From Larkinella bovis (GTDB lineage: Bacteria; Bacteroidota; Bacteroidia; Cytophagales; Spirosomataceae), in NCBI RefSeq assembly GCF_042655385.1, contig NZ_JBHSMA010000002.1:682001-746000 (forward strand): a stretch of DNA of 64,000 nt, read 5' to 3'. Position numbers and translations under genes: made by a program. Shown one piece after another: positions 34,237 to 43,381 of the stretch. The notes beneath the pieces are model-generated. The model made no database searches, had not been told where the DNA came from, and worked only from the letters and a program-made list of their open reading frames with translations. How positions within the stretch are numbered: the first letter of the stretch is position 1; every line of letters starts with the position of its first letter.

Positions 34237-34977
34237 TCATATTTTTTCCAGCAAATTCAGAAATTCCTGTTTTTTGTTGCGGGAAACCGGGATGTTCTTG
34301 TTGTTTTCCATGATGACTTCGCCCCCGTCGCCCCGGATGTAGCGCTGCACATAGCGCAGGTTGATGAGGTAGCCGTGGTGAACGCGGCAGAACCCCTTGG
34401 CTTCCAGTACTTCTTCCACTTCTTTCAGCGTTTTGGAAATCAGAATGACTTTGCCGTTCGTCAGAAAAAACCGGGTATACCCCCCGTCGGATTCGCAGTA
34501 GTAAATCTCTTCGCTGTTGATGATCTGCAAGCCTTCCAGGGTGGGCAGCGCAATGCGGTCGCCGGTTTTCTGCCGGTGCAGGTATTCGACGAAGCTGTCG
34601 ACCTTGGCCGACGTTCGGGTGAGCCGCTCCTGTTCAGCCTTCTGAACGGCCTGCACCAGTTCGTCCTTGTCGATCGGTTTCAGGATGTAGTCCAGGGCGT
34701 TATGCCGAATGGCTTTGATGGCGTATTCGTTGTAAGCCGTCGTGAAAATGACGTCGAATTTGGTAAACCGACAGGCTTCCAGCATATCGAACCCACTCAT
34801 GCCGGGCATTTCAATATCCAGAAAAACCAGGTCCGGGTGGTGCATTTCAATCGCCTGATATCCTTCCGTACCATCGACGCACGACGCCAGCAACTGGATT
34901 TGGGGGCAAAACCGCTGGAGCAGCAGGGCGAGCACGTCGCGGCAGTGTTTTTCGTCGTCGACAATAATGGCAGTCAT
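34237..34977 (-). CDS. LytTR-family response regulator
   Basis: 246 residues. A receiver domain (residues 1-120) has the acidic pair in IIVDDEK, the phospho-acceptor D54 in VFLDIEMPG, and conserved Thr/Lys in FTTAYNEYAIKA and YILKPID. The C-terminal LytTR DNA-binding domain (about 150-246) includes RVHHGYLINLRYVQRY and IPVSRNKKQEF. It would control transcription when phosphorylated by the adjacent LytS-like kinase, whose gene lies 2 bases upstream on the minus strand. Target sites are not visible in the window. Confidence 0.95.
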   Translation of the reverse strand: MTAIIVDDEKHCRDVLALLLQRFCPQIQLLASCVDGTEGYQAIEMHHPDLVFLDIEMPGMSGFDMLEACRFTKFDVIFTTAYNEYAIKAIRHNALDYILKPIDKDELVQAVQKAEQERLTRTSAKVDSFVEYLHRQKTGDRIALPTLEGLQIINSEEIYYCESDGGYTRFFLTNGKVILISKTLKEVEEVLEAKGFCRVHHGYLINLRYVQRYIRGDGGEVIMENNKNIPVSRNKKQEFLNLLEKI

Positions 34978-34979
34978 GG

Positions 34980-36215
34980 TTATTTAAGTTTCATGGTGAA
35001 CGTAACGCAGGTGCCGGCCGGAGCGCCCACTGAATCGACCAGGTCGGCCACGTCGATCCGGGCATCGACGCCGTAAATCTTGTTGACAATCTGCAGGCGT
35101 TCTTCGGCAATCCGGCTGCCGTGCGATTTATGCGCCGTCAGGCTGTTGACCTGCATACGCCGGGACGCTTCGCGGCCAATGCCATTGTCGGCAATGCAGA
35201 TCACCAGAAAACCGGCGGCCTGCTGGCAGTCGATCTGCAAAACCGGTTTTTCGATTTTCTGCGGCAACAGGCCGTGCCAGATTGCATTTTCGACGTACGG
35301 ATGAATCAGCAAAGGCGGAACCTGCACCGTGTCCAGACTTAACGTTTTGCTGACCGTCAGCGAAACGTCAAACGCATGGTCACTCCGCATCTGCTCCAGT
35401 TCGACGTAATTTTCGATGGCCTGCAATTCGTGCCGCAGCGACACCCATTCGGTTTGGGTGTTGACCATAATCTGCCGCATCAACCGCGAAAACTTGGTCA
35501 AATACAGCGACGCTTCGTCCACGTTGTTCAGCAGCACGAATTTGTTGATGGCATTCAGGCTGTTGAACACAAAGTGCGGGTTCATCTGCATCCGCAGTGC
35601 CATCAGCTTGGTTTCAGCAATCCGCTTGTTGTTTTCCAGCAACTGCCGCTCGGTTTGCCGGTAGGCCTGTTCGATCTGCACCCGCCGGATTTTCTGCGCA
35701 CACAGTCGGGCAATGCTCGTCAGAATGTGCAGGTGTCGCGGCTGGAAAAAGTGCTTTTCGGGGTGTTCGGCATCGATGATGCCAGCCACTTCGTCGTCCA
35801 GCATGATCGGTACCGTAATTTCCGAATACCGAATGTCGTCGTCCCGGATGTAGCGGGGGTCCTGCGAGGTATCCCCGATCATTTCGGCCCGACCCGTTTG
35901 CGCTACCGAGCCCACGATACCCTGCCCGATGGGAATTTCAATCGGTTGAAAAATTTCAAATGAGCGGGGGTTTTTCGGGCCGTGGGCGGCTTTCTGCACC
36001 AGCACATTCCGTTTTTCATCCCGCAAATAAACCACGCAATCGACGAAGTTGAGTCGGGCGATGCAGTTCTTGGCAACGTCCCACAGCACCTCCTCGACAG
36101 TTGTCTGATCAATGAGTGAAATCGCAAAAAAATTGATGGCCCGCTCGGTTTCGAGCTCTTCTTCTAACGCTTTTCGTTCCTGATCTGCCTGGTTATGTCG
36201 CCCATTTTTTACCAC
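34980..36215 (-). CDS. LytS-type sensor histidine kinase with GAF domain
   Basis: 411 residues from a GTG. A short coiled coil (DQERKALEEELETERAI) leads to a GAF domain (about 35-180, including PIGQGIVGSVAQTGR), then the His_kinase domain with phospho-acceptor His214 in MNPHFVFNSLNAIN and an ATPase domain with N310 in PYVENAIWHGL and the G1 box IADNGIGREA. There are no membrane helices, so it senses a cytoplasmic signal, perhaps a small ligand or redox state via GAF. It is 2 bases upstream of its response regulator. Upstream is a terminator-like hairpin at 36376-36403, so it probably has its own promoter. Confidence 0.94.
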   Translation of the reverse strand: MVKNGRHNQADQERKALEEELETERAINFFAISLIDQTTVEEVLWDVAKNCIARLNFVDCVVYLRDEKRNVLVQKAAHGPKNPRSFEIFQPIEIPIGQGIVGSVAQTGRAEMIGDTSQDPRYIRDDDIRYSEITVPIMLDDEVAGIIDAEHPEKHFFQPRHLHILTSIARLCAQKIRRVQIEQAYRQTERQLLENNKRIAETKLMALRMQMNPHFVFNSLNAINKFVLLNNVDEASLYLTKFSRLMRQIMVNTQTEWVSLRHELQAIENYVELEQMRSDHAFDVSLTVSKTLSLDTVQVPPLLIHPYVENAIWHGLLPQKIEKPVLQIDCQQAAGFLVICIADNGIGREASRRMQVNSLTAHKSHGSRIAEERLQIVNKIYGVDARIDVADLVDSVGAPAGTCVTFTMKLK

Positions 36216-36375
36216 GTTTAGTCTGTTTGATGGAGCAATGTCCTTTCGGATTCGCGTATCGAAAGTAGAGGTAATTCCATTCTTTTGAAAGGTGGAATCA
36301 ATAACCAGTCGTTTTCAACCCATAACTTGCGGAAAATGACAAGTAAGTTGTTGGGTCATTTATTCAACGGCATAA

Positions 36376-36403
36376 AAAACGCCCTGCAACTGCGGGGCGT
36401 TTT
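36376..36403 (-). terminator. Terminator hairpin upstream of the LytS-like gene
   Basis: AAAACGCCC (36376-36384) pairs with GGGCGTTTT (36395-36403). On the minus strand the stem is followed by a run of six T, so it would end a minus-strand transcript from the 36561-36791 gene region; on the plus strand only TTTT follows. Confidence 0.7.
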
Positions 36404-36560
36404 AACCATTACCAAATACACATTACTTATACCCAACTACATAAGCCTTTTTGAGCGTTTACCCGGCGGTCTCCCGTTTGGCGGGGAGCCTCTTGTTGGT
36501 TGATTTAGTTGTATAGTCTGCTGTCTTTCAGGTTATTGCTTGCGCGGAAGTCCTCTATTT

Positions 36561-36791
36561 TTAAACCCGGTGGTTGTTCGGTTCGCTGTCAAAGGGCAGC
36601 AACTGATCGACCTCCGTGGGCGCGATCAGAAGTGGTCCATCCGGCATCGGAAACGGGTCGGACGTCCGGCCGGTTTTACCTTCAAGGGGGGCATCCTGTC
36701 GAATCGGCTGACCTCCTTTTTCGCAGGGGACCAGGCTCATTCCGAGAATGAGAATAAACTTGACAAATGCACTTTTTGAGAGCAATCCCAT
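36561..36791 (-). CDS. Small putative lipoprotein or secreted peptide, 76 residues
   Basis: From the ATG at 36791: a basic N-terminus and hydrophobic run (FVKFILILGMSLVPC) followed by a polar, proline-rich tail with no recognisable domain. Cys could be a lipidation site, although Pro just before it is unusual. On the minus strand TACTTTTG lies about 43 bases upstream of the start (36841-36834), and a T-run terminator hairpin lies about 160 bases beyond the stop (36376-36403). Both support transcription. The opposite strand also has open frames, so coding is uncertain. The rest of 36216-37012 holds nothing else I can recognise. Confidence 0.45.
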   Translation of the reverse strand: MGLLSKSAFVKFILILGMSLVPCEKGGQPIRQDAPLEGKTGRTSDPFPMPDGPLLIAPTEVDQLLPFDSEPNNHRV

Positions 36792-37012
36792 TGTCCTTTT
36801 GTAGTACGGGTGTGGATCTTGAAAGAAACAGCACAAAAGTAAGGGAGCCAGTCATGGGCTTTTTGTCCCAATCAATACCTGGTGCTTTCGGGTTGACAAT
36901 TGCCCGTCCTGCCCTGATAAGTAGCCGAAAAGAAGTGGGTTAGCCGGTTTACGGGGCAACCGCGTGATGAATTTGACAAGGCTTGGTGGCCTTCATGAAG
37001 CAACTAAAAACC

Positions 37013-37752
37013 TGAGTCATCCCGAAGTTTGACAACTCTGTTTTAAAAGCGAAAACCTTCCGAATTTAGTGGTGCGAACAACTAAGCGGAAGGTTTTCTT
37101 ATGTCCAAAGACTTTATAAAAGTTGGTATCTGTACCGACGATGTCAAGCAAGAGGCCCGTTATTTCCAAAACCGGCTACAGACTTTTATCCAACCCCTGG
37201 CCGAGCGGCTGGATCGACTCGTTGATCGACAAGCACCTTTGAGGCTTTGGTAGGGGCCTTATTCGCTTCCGAGATAACAGTCTGGGGTTACTGTTGAGCG
37301 AGTTGGGCGGTAAACTCCTCGGTGAGCAACACGCTCCGGCCGCAACCAAACGCATCAGCAACCTGCTTCGCAGTAAAGCCTGGAGTCACACACTGATTGA
37401 AGCGTTTCTTCTGGAGAAAGCCCAGAACCGGTGGTGCTGGCTTATGCCCGTCGGTGGCCAATTGAAGCCTGCTGGCGCTTTTCCAAAAGTGCGTTGGCGA
37501 TTCAGTGGCCCCGACTGTGGTTCTGGCTCAACCGACGCAAGTTGATGATGATGGTTGCCTTGGTGTATGCATTTCTGCTGGAGTTGCTGGCGGTAGACAA
37601 AAGCGATGAGCGGTTAGCCTTATTGCGAAGGTGGTGTCATCGAACCGGAAAGCGGTGCCAGTCTGCCCTGACACCGCTTTATCGACTTCGCGCTGCGTTA
37701 GCTGCGGTATTCAACTTCTATCAAGTCATCCTACAAACTGCGGGATGACTCA
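37013..37752. mobile_element. IS4-type insertion sequence, internally deleted copy 2
   Basis: 740 bp with the same inverted-repeat ends as the element at 20161-21215. Over the first ~415 bases the two copies differ at only three positions I could see. An internal deletion at about 37428 joins the N-terminal part to the region of the YREK motif. It sits between the gene-poor stretch and uvrC, whose stop is 43 bases away. No clear target-site duplication. Confidence 0.9.
37101..37748 (+). pseudogene. IS4-family transposase remnant (copy 2)
   Basis: It starts with MSKDFIKVGICTDDVKQ at 37101 and carries the same early frame breaks as copy 1. After the deletion at about 37428 the frame from 37431 reads VVLAYARRWPIEACWRFSK, an exact Y-2-R-3-E-6-K match to the IS4-family signature, and continues to the stop at 37746-37748. 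The IWDESV segment with the first catalytic Asp is gone. The start-occluding hairpin (GAAAACCTTCCG with its inverse) is preserved upstream of the ATG. Confidence 0.88.
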
Positions 37753-37795
37753 TGTTTACCGGACAATGCCGGGTCAGGTTTCTTTTCTTTCGTTT

Positions 37796-39607
37796 CTACT
37801 GCTGGCTGATGGTTTCAAAATACTGCTTGACCTTCTGGGCCTTGTCGTTACCGACCACAACGGCGACATCTTCCAGCGGAGCTTCCCGGATTTTCTTAAC
37901 GCCTTTGAAATATTTCAGCAGCTTGGCTGCGGTTTTTTTGCCAATTCCCTCGATGTTTTCCAACTCGCTGATGAGGCTGTTCCGGCTGCGTTTATCACGG
38001 TGGTACGTAATGGCAAACCGGTGGGCTTCGTCGCGGATGCGCTGAATCAACTTCAGGGATTCGGATTTTTTATCGATGTACAACGGCAGGCTGTCTTCCG
38101 GGAAATAGATTTCCTCCAGTCGTTTGGCAATCCCGATAATGGGCACCTGTCCGTATAAATTTAATTCCTTCAGGGCCTCACAGGCTGCGCTCAGTTGCCC
38201 TTTCCCGCCATCGATGACAATCAGATCGGGGAGTCCCGTCTGTTCATCCAGCACGCGGGTGTAGCGCCGGCTTACAACTTCGTACATGGATGCAAAGTCG
38301 TTGGGGCCGACGACGGATTTGATGGAAAAATGCCGGTAATTCTTGGGAGACGGTTTTCCGTCGATAAAACACACCATGGCCGATACCGGATTGGTGCCCT
38401 GAATGTTGGAGTTATCGAAACATTCGATCCGGTTGGGTAAGGTCTTTAACTGCAAATCCTGCTTAAGCCGGATGAGGACCCGGTCTTTGCGGCTGGCGTT
38501 TCCGGTGGCTTCGGCGGCTGCCCGCTCGGCCCGTTCGCGCCGGAAATACAGCACGTTTTTCAGCGACATGTCGAGCAGCTTCCGCTTATCGCCAATTTGA
38601 GGGACCGTGATTTCCGCTTTTAAATCGGCATCCAGCGGAATATTGGTAATGATCTCTTTGGACTCGCTGCCGTACTGCGTCCGAAACTCGACAATCAGCA
38701 TGGTCAGCAGGTCGCTGTCGGATTCGTCCAGTTTCTTCTTCACTTCAACGGTATTGGTCTGCGTGATGGTCCCGTTGACCACTTTCATGAAATTGATGTA
38801 CGCAGCCGATTCGTCCGAGGCAATGGTGAACACGTCGGCATCCGAAATTTTGGGGTTAACGACCGTCGACTTGCTCTGGAAGTTTTGCAGGACGTTCAGC
38901 TTTTCCTTGTATTGCTGGGCCTGTTCAAACGCCAGGTCATTGGCCGATTCCAGCATGCGCTCTTTAAAATAAAGCTGGGCGGGTGAGATATTGCCTTTCA
39001 GAATCGAATGAACCTGCTCGATATCTTTCAAATAGTCCGCTTCGCTAACCAGCCCTTCGCAGGGGCCTTTGCAGTTACCGATATGGTATTCCAGGCAAAC
39101 CTTGAATTTTTTGGCTTCAATGTTTTCCGGCGAAAGATTGAGGTTGCACGTTCGGATGGTAAACAACTGGCTGAACATCTCCAGCAGCGCATACATGGGG
39201 CGCAGCTGGGCGTACGGGCCATAAAACGTCCCCATTTTTCGATCGATTCGCCGGGTTGTCAGGACGCGCGGAAAGCGTTCGTTGGTGACGCAGATGAAGG
39301 GATACGTTTTATCGTCCCGCAGCAGAATGTTGTAGCGGGGCTGAAACCGTTTGATCAACTGATTTTCGAGCAGGAGGGCATCGAATTCGGTATGGACAAT
39401 CGTGAACTCGATCTTGCGAATCTGACTCACCAGCCGCTGGGTTTTGCGGTCGTGCTGGTTGGATTTGACAAAATAACTACTGACCCGGTTTTTTAAATCC
39501 TTGGCCTTCCCAACGTAAATTACTTCTCCCGATGCATCGAAATACCGGTAAACCCCCGGTTCGTGCGGGACTTTGGTTAATTCGGTTTTATAGTCAAACT
39601 CCGCCAT
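37796..39607 (-). CDS. uvrC: UvrABC system protein C (excinuclease subunit)
   Basis: 603 residues from the ATG at 39607 (the frame extends upstream with no family match). An N-terminal GIY-YIG nuclease (PHEPGVYRYFDASGEVIYVGKAKDLKNRVSSYF region), a UVR domain near the middle (SANDLAFEQAQQYKEKL), the RNase H-like C-terminal nuclease (IECFDNSNIQG, LIVIDGGKGQLSAA) and a C-terminal helix-hairpin-helix (LENIEGIGKKTAAKLLKYFKG). It makes both incisions in nucleotide excision repair. It is followed downstream by the IS remnant; the upstream gene is glycerate kinase, 131 bases away. Confidence 0.98.
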   Translation of the reverse strand: MAEFDYKTELTKVPHEPGVYRYFDASGEVIYVGKAKDLKNRVSSYFVKSNQHDRKTQRLVSQIRKIEFTIVHTEFDALLLENQLIKRFQPRYNILLRDDKTYPFICVTNERFPRVLTTRRIDRKMGTFYGPYAQLRPMYALLEMFSQLFTIRTCNLNLSPENIEAKKFKVCLEYHIGNCKGPCEGLVSEADYLKDIEQVHSILKGNISPAQLYFKERMLESANDLAFEQAQQYKEKLNVLQNFQSKSTVVNPKISDADVFTIASDESAAYINFMKVVNGTITQTNTVEVKKKLDESDSDLLTMLIVEFRTQYGSESKEIITNIPLDADLKAEITVPQIGDKRKLLDMSLKNVLYFRRERAERAAAEATGNASRKDRVLIRLKQDLQLKTLPNRIECFDNSNIQGTNPVSAMVCFIDGKPSPKNYRHFSIKSVVGPNDFASMYEVVSRRYTRVLDEQTGLPDLIVIDGGKGQLSAACEALKELNLYGQVPIIGIAKRLEEIYFPEDSLPLYIDKKSESLKLIQRIRDEAHRFAITYHRDKRSRNSLISELENIEGIGKKTAAKLLKYFKGVKKIREAPLEDVAVVVGNDKAQKVKQYFETISQQ

Positions 39608-39737
39608 TGTAAAACGGTTGGTCGGTTTACGGTTTATCGTGTTTACGGTAAGCTGGATGAAGAGGGAAATCAGCACGAATTACCGGCCGGAGCAGCGTCG
39701 TAAAACCGGGAGTTGGGCTGGCTAATCGTTCGTCCGC

Positions 39738-40859
39738 TCAGTGTTTTAGTAACAAACGGATCACATTAAAAGTTGTCAGACTGACGGTTTCGTAGGCTGT
39801 CGCCAGGGCTTCATCGAGCGATTGGGGACGATTGAGGACGGAAAAGGCGGCTTCCAGTCCCAACGCCATAAGGTCGGCAGGGGGTGCATCCAGTGTGCCG
39901 CAGATCGCCACCGTCGGAACGCCAAACGAACGGGCCTGTTGCGCAATGCCGTGGATGAGTTTGCCTTGCAGGGTCTGGTTGTCAATTTTCCCTTCCCCTG
40001 TTAGGACCAGATCGGTACCGGCCAGATGGTCCACAAACCGGGTTTGTTCCATGACCACTTTGGCGCCTTCTTTCAAGGTCGCCCGCAGGAAAAATAACGC
40101 ACCGGCACCCAGTCCTCCGGCCGCACCGGCGCCCGGCACATCGGCTAAATCGATGCCAAACTGGTCGTAAATCAAACCGGCCAGGTGCTGCAAGCCCCGA
40201 TCCAGGTGTTCAATATCGTCGGCCGAGGCTCCTTTTTGCGGACCGTAAATGGCAGCGGCTCCGTTCGGGCCAAACAAGGGGTTCGTAACATCGCAGGCCA
40301 CATCCACCACCAGATTGAGCGGTAAAGCAGGTGGGATGATGCGACGGATCGCGGACAGATTCCCTCCGCAGGGGGCAAGAGAATCACCGTTGTGGTCCAG
40401 AAACTGCCAGCCCAGCGCAGCAGCCATACCGATTCCGGCATCATTGGTCGCGCTGCCACCGATCCCCAGCACCAGCTGCGAAACACCCCGGTTTATGGCG
40501 TCCAGAATGAGTTCGCCCGTGCCGAAGGTGCTAGCTTTCATCGGGTTGTATTCATGCCGTTGCAGCACCCGCAGTCCCGATGCCTGTGACATTTCAACGA
40601 AAGCCGTCTGTCCGTCGGCTGAAATTCCGTATGACGCTTCAATCAATCGTCCGAGCGGATCAAAAACCGGGACGGTCAGCCATTGCCCGCCGGTGGCCAT
40701 CGTCAGCACTTCGGCGGTTCCTTCGCCACCGTCGGCCATAGGCAAGGGGATAATTTCGGCGGTTGGATGCGCCAGCCGTATGCCTTCCGTCATGGCCTCG
40801 CAAACCTGACGGGCCGTCAGCGAACCTTTGAATTTATCGGGAGCCAGCAGGATTTTCAT
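39738..40859 (-). CDS. Glycerate kinase (GarK/GlxK family)
   Basis: 373 residues from the ATG at 40859 (MKILLAPDKFKGSLTARQV), the standard family opening; the frame is open 11 residues further. Family blocks are PMADGGEGTAEVL, GIGGSATNDAGIGMAAALGW, PGAGAAGGLGAGALFF and DLVLTGEGKIDNQTLQGK. It phosphorylates glycerate to 2-phosphoglycerate. It lies between uvrC and the PBP1A gene without an evident functional partner, though it could take up glycerate from sugar-acid breakdown. A hairpin lies just upstream at 40901-40951. Confidence 0.95.
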   Translation of the reverse strand: MKILLAPDKFKGSLTARQVCEAMTEGIRLAHPTAEIIPLPMADGGEGTAEVLTMATGGQWLTVPVFDPLGRLIEASYGISADGQTAFVEMSQASGLRVLQRHEYNPMKASTFGTGELILDAINRGVSQLVLGIGGSATNDAGIGMAAALGWQFLDHNGDSLAPCGGNLSAIRRIIPPALPLNLVVDVACDVTNPLFGPNGAAAIYGPQKGASADDIEHLDRGLQHLAGLIYDQFGIDLADVPGAGAAGGLGAGALFFLRATLKEGAKVVMEQTRFVDHLAGTDLVLTGEGKIDNQTLQGKLIHGIAQQARSFGVPTVAICGTLDAPPADLMALGLEAAFSVLNRPQSLDEALATAYETVSLTTFNVIRLLLKH

Positions 40860-40900
40860 TTCGGCGGACAAAAGAGGGAGAAAAGGAGACAAGAGACGAA

Positions 40901-40951
40901 AAGACCGTTCTGGGCGCAGTATTTTATCGTTCTGCGCCCATCTTGCGTCTT
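40901..40951 (-). terminator. Hairpin after the PBP1A gene
   Basis: GGGCGCAG (40912-40919) pairs exactly with CTGCGCCC (40932-40939), with outer AAGAC (40901-40905) and GTCTT (40947-40951). The right outer arm overlaps the minus-strand PBP1A stop. Purine-rich GAGACAAGAGAC words lie beside it. A T-run is absent. Confidence 0.5.
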
Positions 40952-43304
40952 AATTCAGAATTTCTTCTTCTTCGGATTCAACCACTTTGGGCGGGATGTA
41001 ACGCTGGCTGGAGTCGATGGCGTAGCCACCGCAATCCAGTGCCAGGTTGAACCCGTCCGGTTTTCGGAAAGGCACTTTGGGATACGAGCGTTTCAGCGTC
41101 GGATCGGCGTAGACCTTTTGCATATACATTCCCCAGGCAGGCATCGCCACCCGGGCCCCCTGACCGAGCGCCATATCCCGGAAGTGAATACTGCGGTCGT
41201 CACCGCCCACCCATAAACCCGATACCAGATTTTCCGTCATGCCCATGAACCAGCCATCCGAGTAGCTGGAGGTCGTACCGGTTTTGGCGGCAATCTCATT
41301 GCCGCCTTCCAGTAGCTTGTACTGCGTCCGCAGCCGTTGTGAAGTGCCGTCCGGGTCTTCGACGGCACCGCGCATGAGATACAGCATCTGGTACGCGACG
41401 TTGGCGTTGATAACCAGTTTGTTCTCCGGGAAGAAATTGACCAGCACGTTGCCTTTTTTATCCTCAATGCGCAGCACGGTGAGCGGTTTTACCCGGTAAC
41501 CGGCATTGGCAAACGTACAATACGCAGCCACCATTTCGTAGACGGATACATCGCTGGTGCCAAGACACAAGGTCGGATTTTCGGCCAGCTTGCTTTCGAT
41601 CCCCAGTTTATGGGCGTATTCGACCACCGAAGCGGATTTGGCCTGTTTAATCAACTGAGCGCTTACGGAGTTGATCGAACGGCCCAGCGCCTGACGGAGC
41701 GATAGTTGCTGATAACTCCACTTTCCATTTGAATTATTCGGAACCCAGGGGGTCGGGCCATTGTGATCTTCATACGGATCAAACCGGACGGGCTGGTCGG
41801 TAATCCGGTCGCAGGGTGTCAGGAAGTTCTTGTCGATGGCGGCCAGGTACACAAACGGTTTGAAGGTCGAGCCCGGCTGCCGTTTGCCCTGTTTGACGTG
41901 GTCGAACTTGAAGTATTTGAAATTAATACCGCCCACCCACGCCTTCACGTGGCCGTTGCGCGGGTCCATCGACATGAAACCGACATTCAGAAACCGCTTG
42001 TAATATTTGATCGAATCGAGCGGACTCATGACGGTATCCTTCTCATTCCGGCGACCACCGTACACGAACACTTTCATTTTTACCGGTTTTCGCATTTCCG
42101 CCCAGATCGCCTTTTCGTCGTCGCCGTATTCTTTTTTCAAGGCAATGTAGCGGGGAGTTCGTTTGGCTGCATTCTCGATATAACCGGGCAGTTCGCGCCA
42201 TTTGCCGCCTTTGTCTTTATACGTCCAGGGATTCCGGCCCCGCCAGTGTTCGTAAAATTTACGCTGCTGTTCGCGCATGTGTTCGTAAACCGATTCTTCC
42301 GCTGCGCGTTGAAGCCGGGAATCGATGGTGGTCCGGATTTTTAACCCACTGGTATGCAGGTCCAGTTCATTGTCCGGATTGGCTTCATTGTATTCGTCGA
42401 TCCATTTCTGAATATCGTCTTTGATCACCGACCGGAAATAAGCCGCCGGGCCGGTATTCTGGTTCTCGATGTTGAAGTCGAGCTTGATCGGTTTCTGCTT
42501 ATAGACGGCGTACTGATCGTCGGTCAGAAAACCGTATTTCCGCATCTGCGACAGCACCACGTTCCGGCGAACCAGCGACCGGTCTTCGTACAGCCGGGGA
42601 TTGAAGCGCGACGGGTTCTGGAGCATGCCGACCAGCAAAGCCGCTTCCTCGACGTTCACCTGCCAGGGTTCCTTGTTGAAATAGGTCTTGGCCGCGGTTT
42701 TAATTCCAAACGTGTTGTTCCCGAACGAAACCGTGTTCAGGTACATCATCATGATTTCCTGTTTGGTGTAATTCCGCTCCAGCCGGACGGACAAAATCCA
42801 TTCTTTGGTTTTATCGATAATGACCCGCACGTACGGAATGCTCCCCAAAACGCCCCGGAATTTTTCGGTCCGGGTTTCGAACAGGTTTTTGGCGACCTGC
42901 TGCGTCAGCGTACTACCCCCGCCCGAACTGCTCCGGCCGGTCAGCACCCCGGTAATGGCCCGGAAAATACTGCGGGCATCGATGCCCGAATGTTTGACAA
43001 ACCGGGCGTCTTCCGTCGCCAGCAAGGCCGAAATGACATTCGGCGAGACCTGCGAGATTTCAATCGGGGTCCGGTTTTCGAGGTAATATTTGCTCAGGAG
43101 GACGCCGTCTTCCGTATAAATTTCCGATGCTTCGTAGCTCTGCGGATTTTCGAGGGCCTTCAGGCTGGGCATTCCGCCAAACAACCAGAGGAAGTTGAAA
43201 CTCACCGCAACGATGTACAAAACGAGCAGGAGGATGCCGGCCAGGGATATTTTCCAGAGTCTTGCAATCAGGCGTCGATACAAACCCGGTTGTAACTCGA
43301 ACAT
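40950..43304 (-). CDS. Bifunctional penicillin-binding protein 1A (transglycosylase/transpeptidase)
   Basis: 784 residues from the ATG at 43304. One N-terminal membrane helix (ISLAGILLLVLYIVAVSFNF), a GT51 transglycosylase domain with the catalytic Glu in LLATEDARFVKHSG and GGSTLTQQVAKNL, and a transpeptidase domain with the nucleophile Ser in QPGSTFKPF, SIN in GRSINSVS and the KTGTTSSYSDGWFMG box. It polymerises and cross-links peptidoglycan in the periplasm. It follows the PorW-like gene on the minus strand with a 77-base gap. Together with PBP2-RodA at 58622-61902 the window encodes two main wall-synthesis machines. Confidence 0.96.
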   Translation of the reverse strand: MFELQPGLYRRLIARLWKISLAGILLLVLYIVAVSFNFLWLFGGMPSLKALENPQSYEASEIYTEDGVLLSKYYLENRTPIEISQVSPNVISALLATEDARFVKHSGIDARSIFRAITGVLTGRSSSGGGSTLTQQVAKNLFETRTEKFRGVLGSIPYVRVIIDKTKEWILSVRLERNYTKQEIMMMYLNTVSFGNNTFGIKTAAKTYFNKEPWQVNVEEAALLVGMLQNPSRFNPRLYEDRSLVRRNVVLSQMRKYGFLTDDQYAVYKQKPIKLDFNIENQNTGPAAYFRSVIKDDIQKWIDEYNEANPDNELDLHTSGLKIRTTIDSRLQRAAEESVYEHMREQQRKFYEHWRGRNPWTYKDKGGKWRELPGYIENAAKRTPRYIALKKEYGDDEKAIWAEMRKPVKMKVFVYGGRRNEKDTVMSPLDSIKYYKRFLNVGFMSMDPRNGHVKAWVGGINFKYFKFDHVKQGKRQPGSTFKPFVYLAAIDKNFLTPCDRITDQPVRFDPYEDHNGPTPWVPNNSNGKWSYQQLSLRQALGRSINSVSAQLIKQAKSASVVEYAHKLGIESKLAENPTLCLGTSDVSVYEMVAAYCTFANAGYRVKPLTVLRIEDKKGNVLVNFFPENKLVINANVAYQMLYLMRGAVEDPDGTSQRLRTQYKLLEGGNEIAAKTGTTSSYSDGWFMGMTENLVSGLWVGGDDRSIHFRDMALGQGARVAMPAWGMYMQKVYADPTLKRSYPKVPFRKPDGFNLALDCGGYAIDSSQRYIPPKVVESEEEEILN

Positions 43305-43381
43305 AAAGGGATCGGGGATTAAACTTGCTACTAAGTTAACGCTTCCGCATTTGCCAAAAGTACACAATTTAACCCAAACCG

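Noticed and set aside
36400..37012. tRNA or structured RNA gene in the gene-poor stretch
   Set aside because: No cloverleaf arms or T-loop consensus were seen; only a terminator hairpin and a weaker GC-rich stem near 36465-36490.
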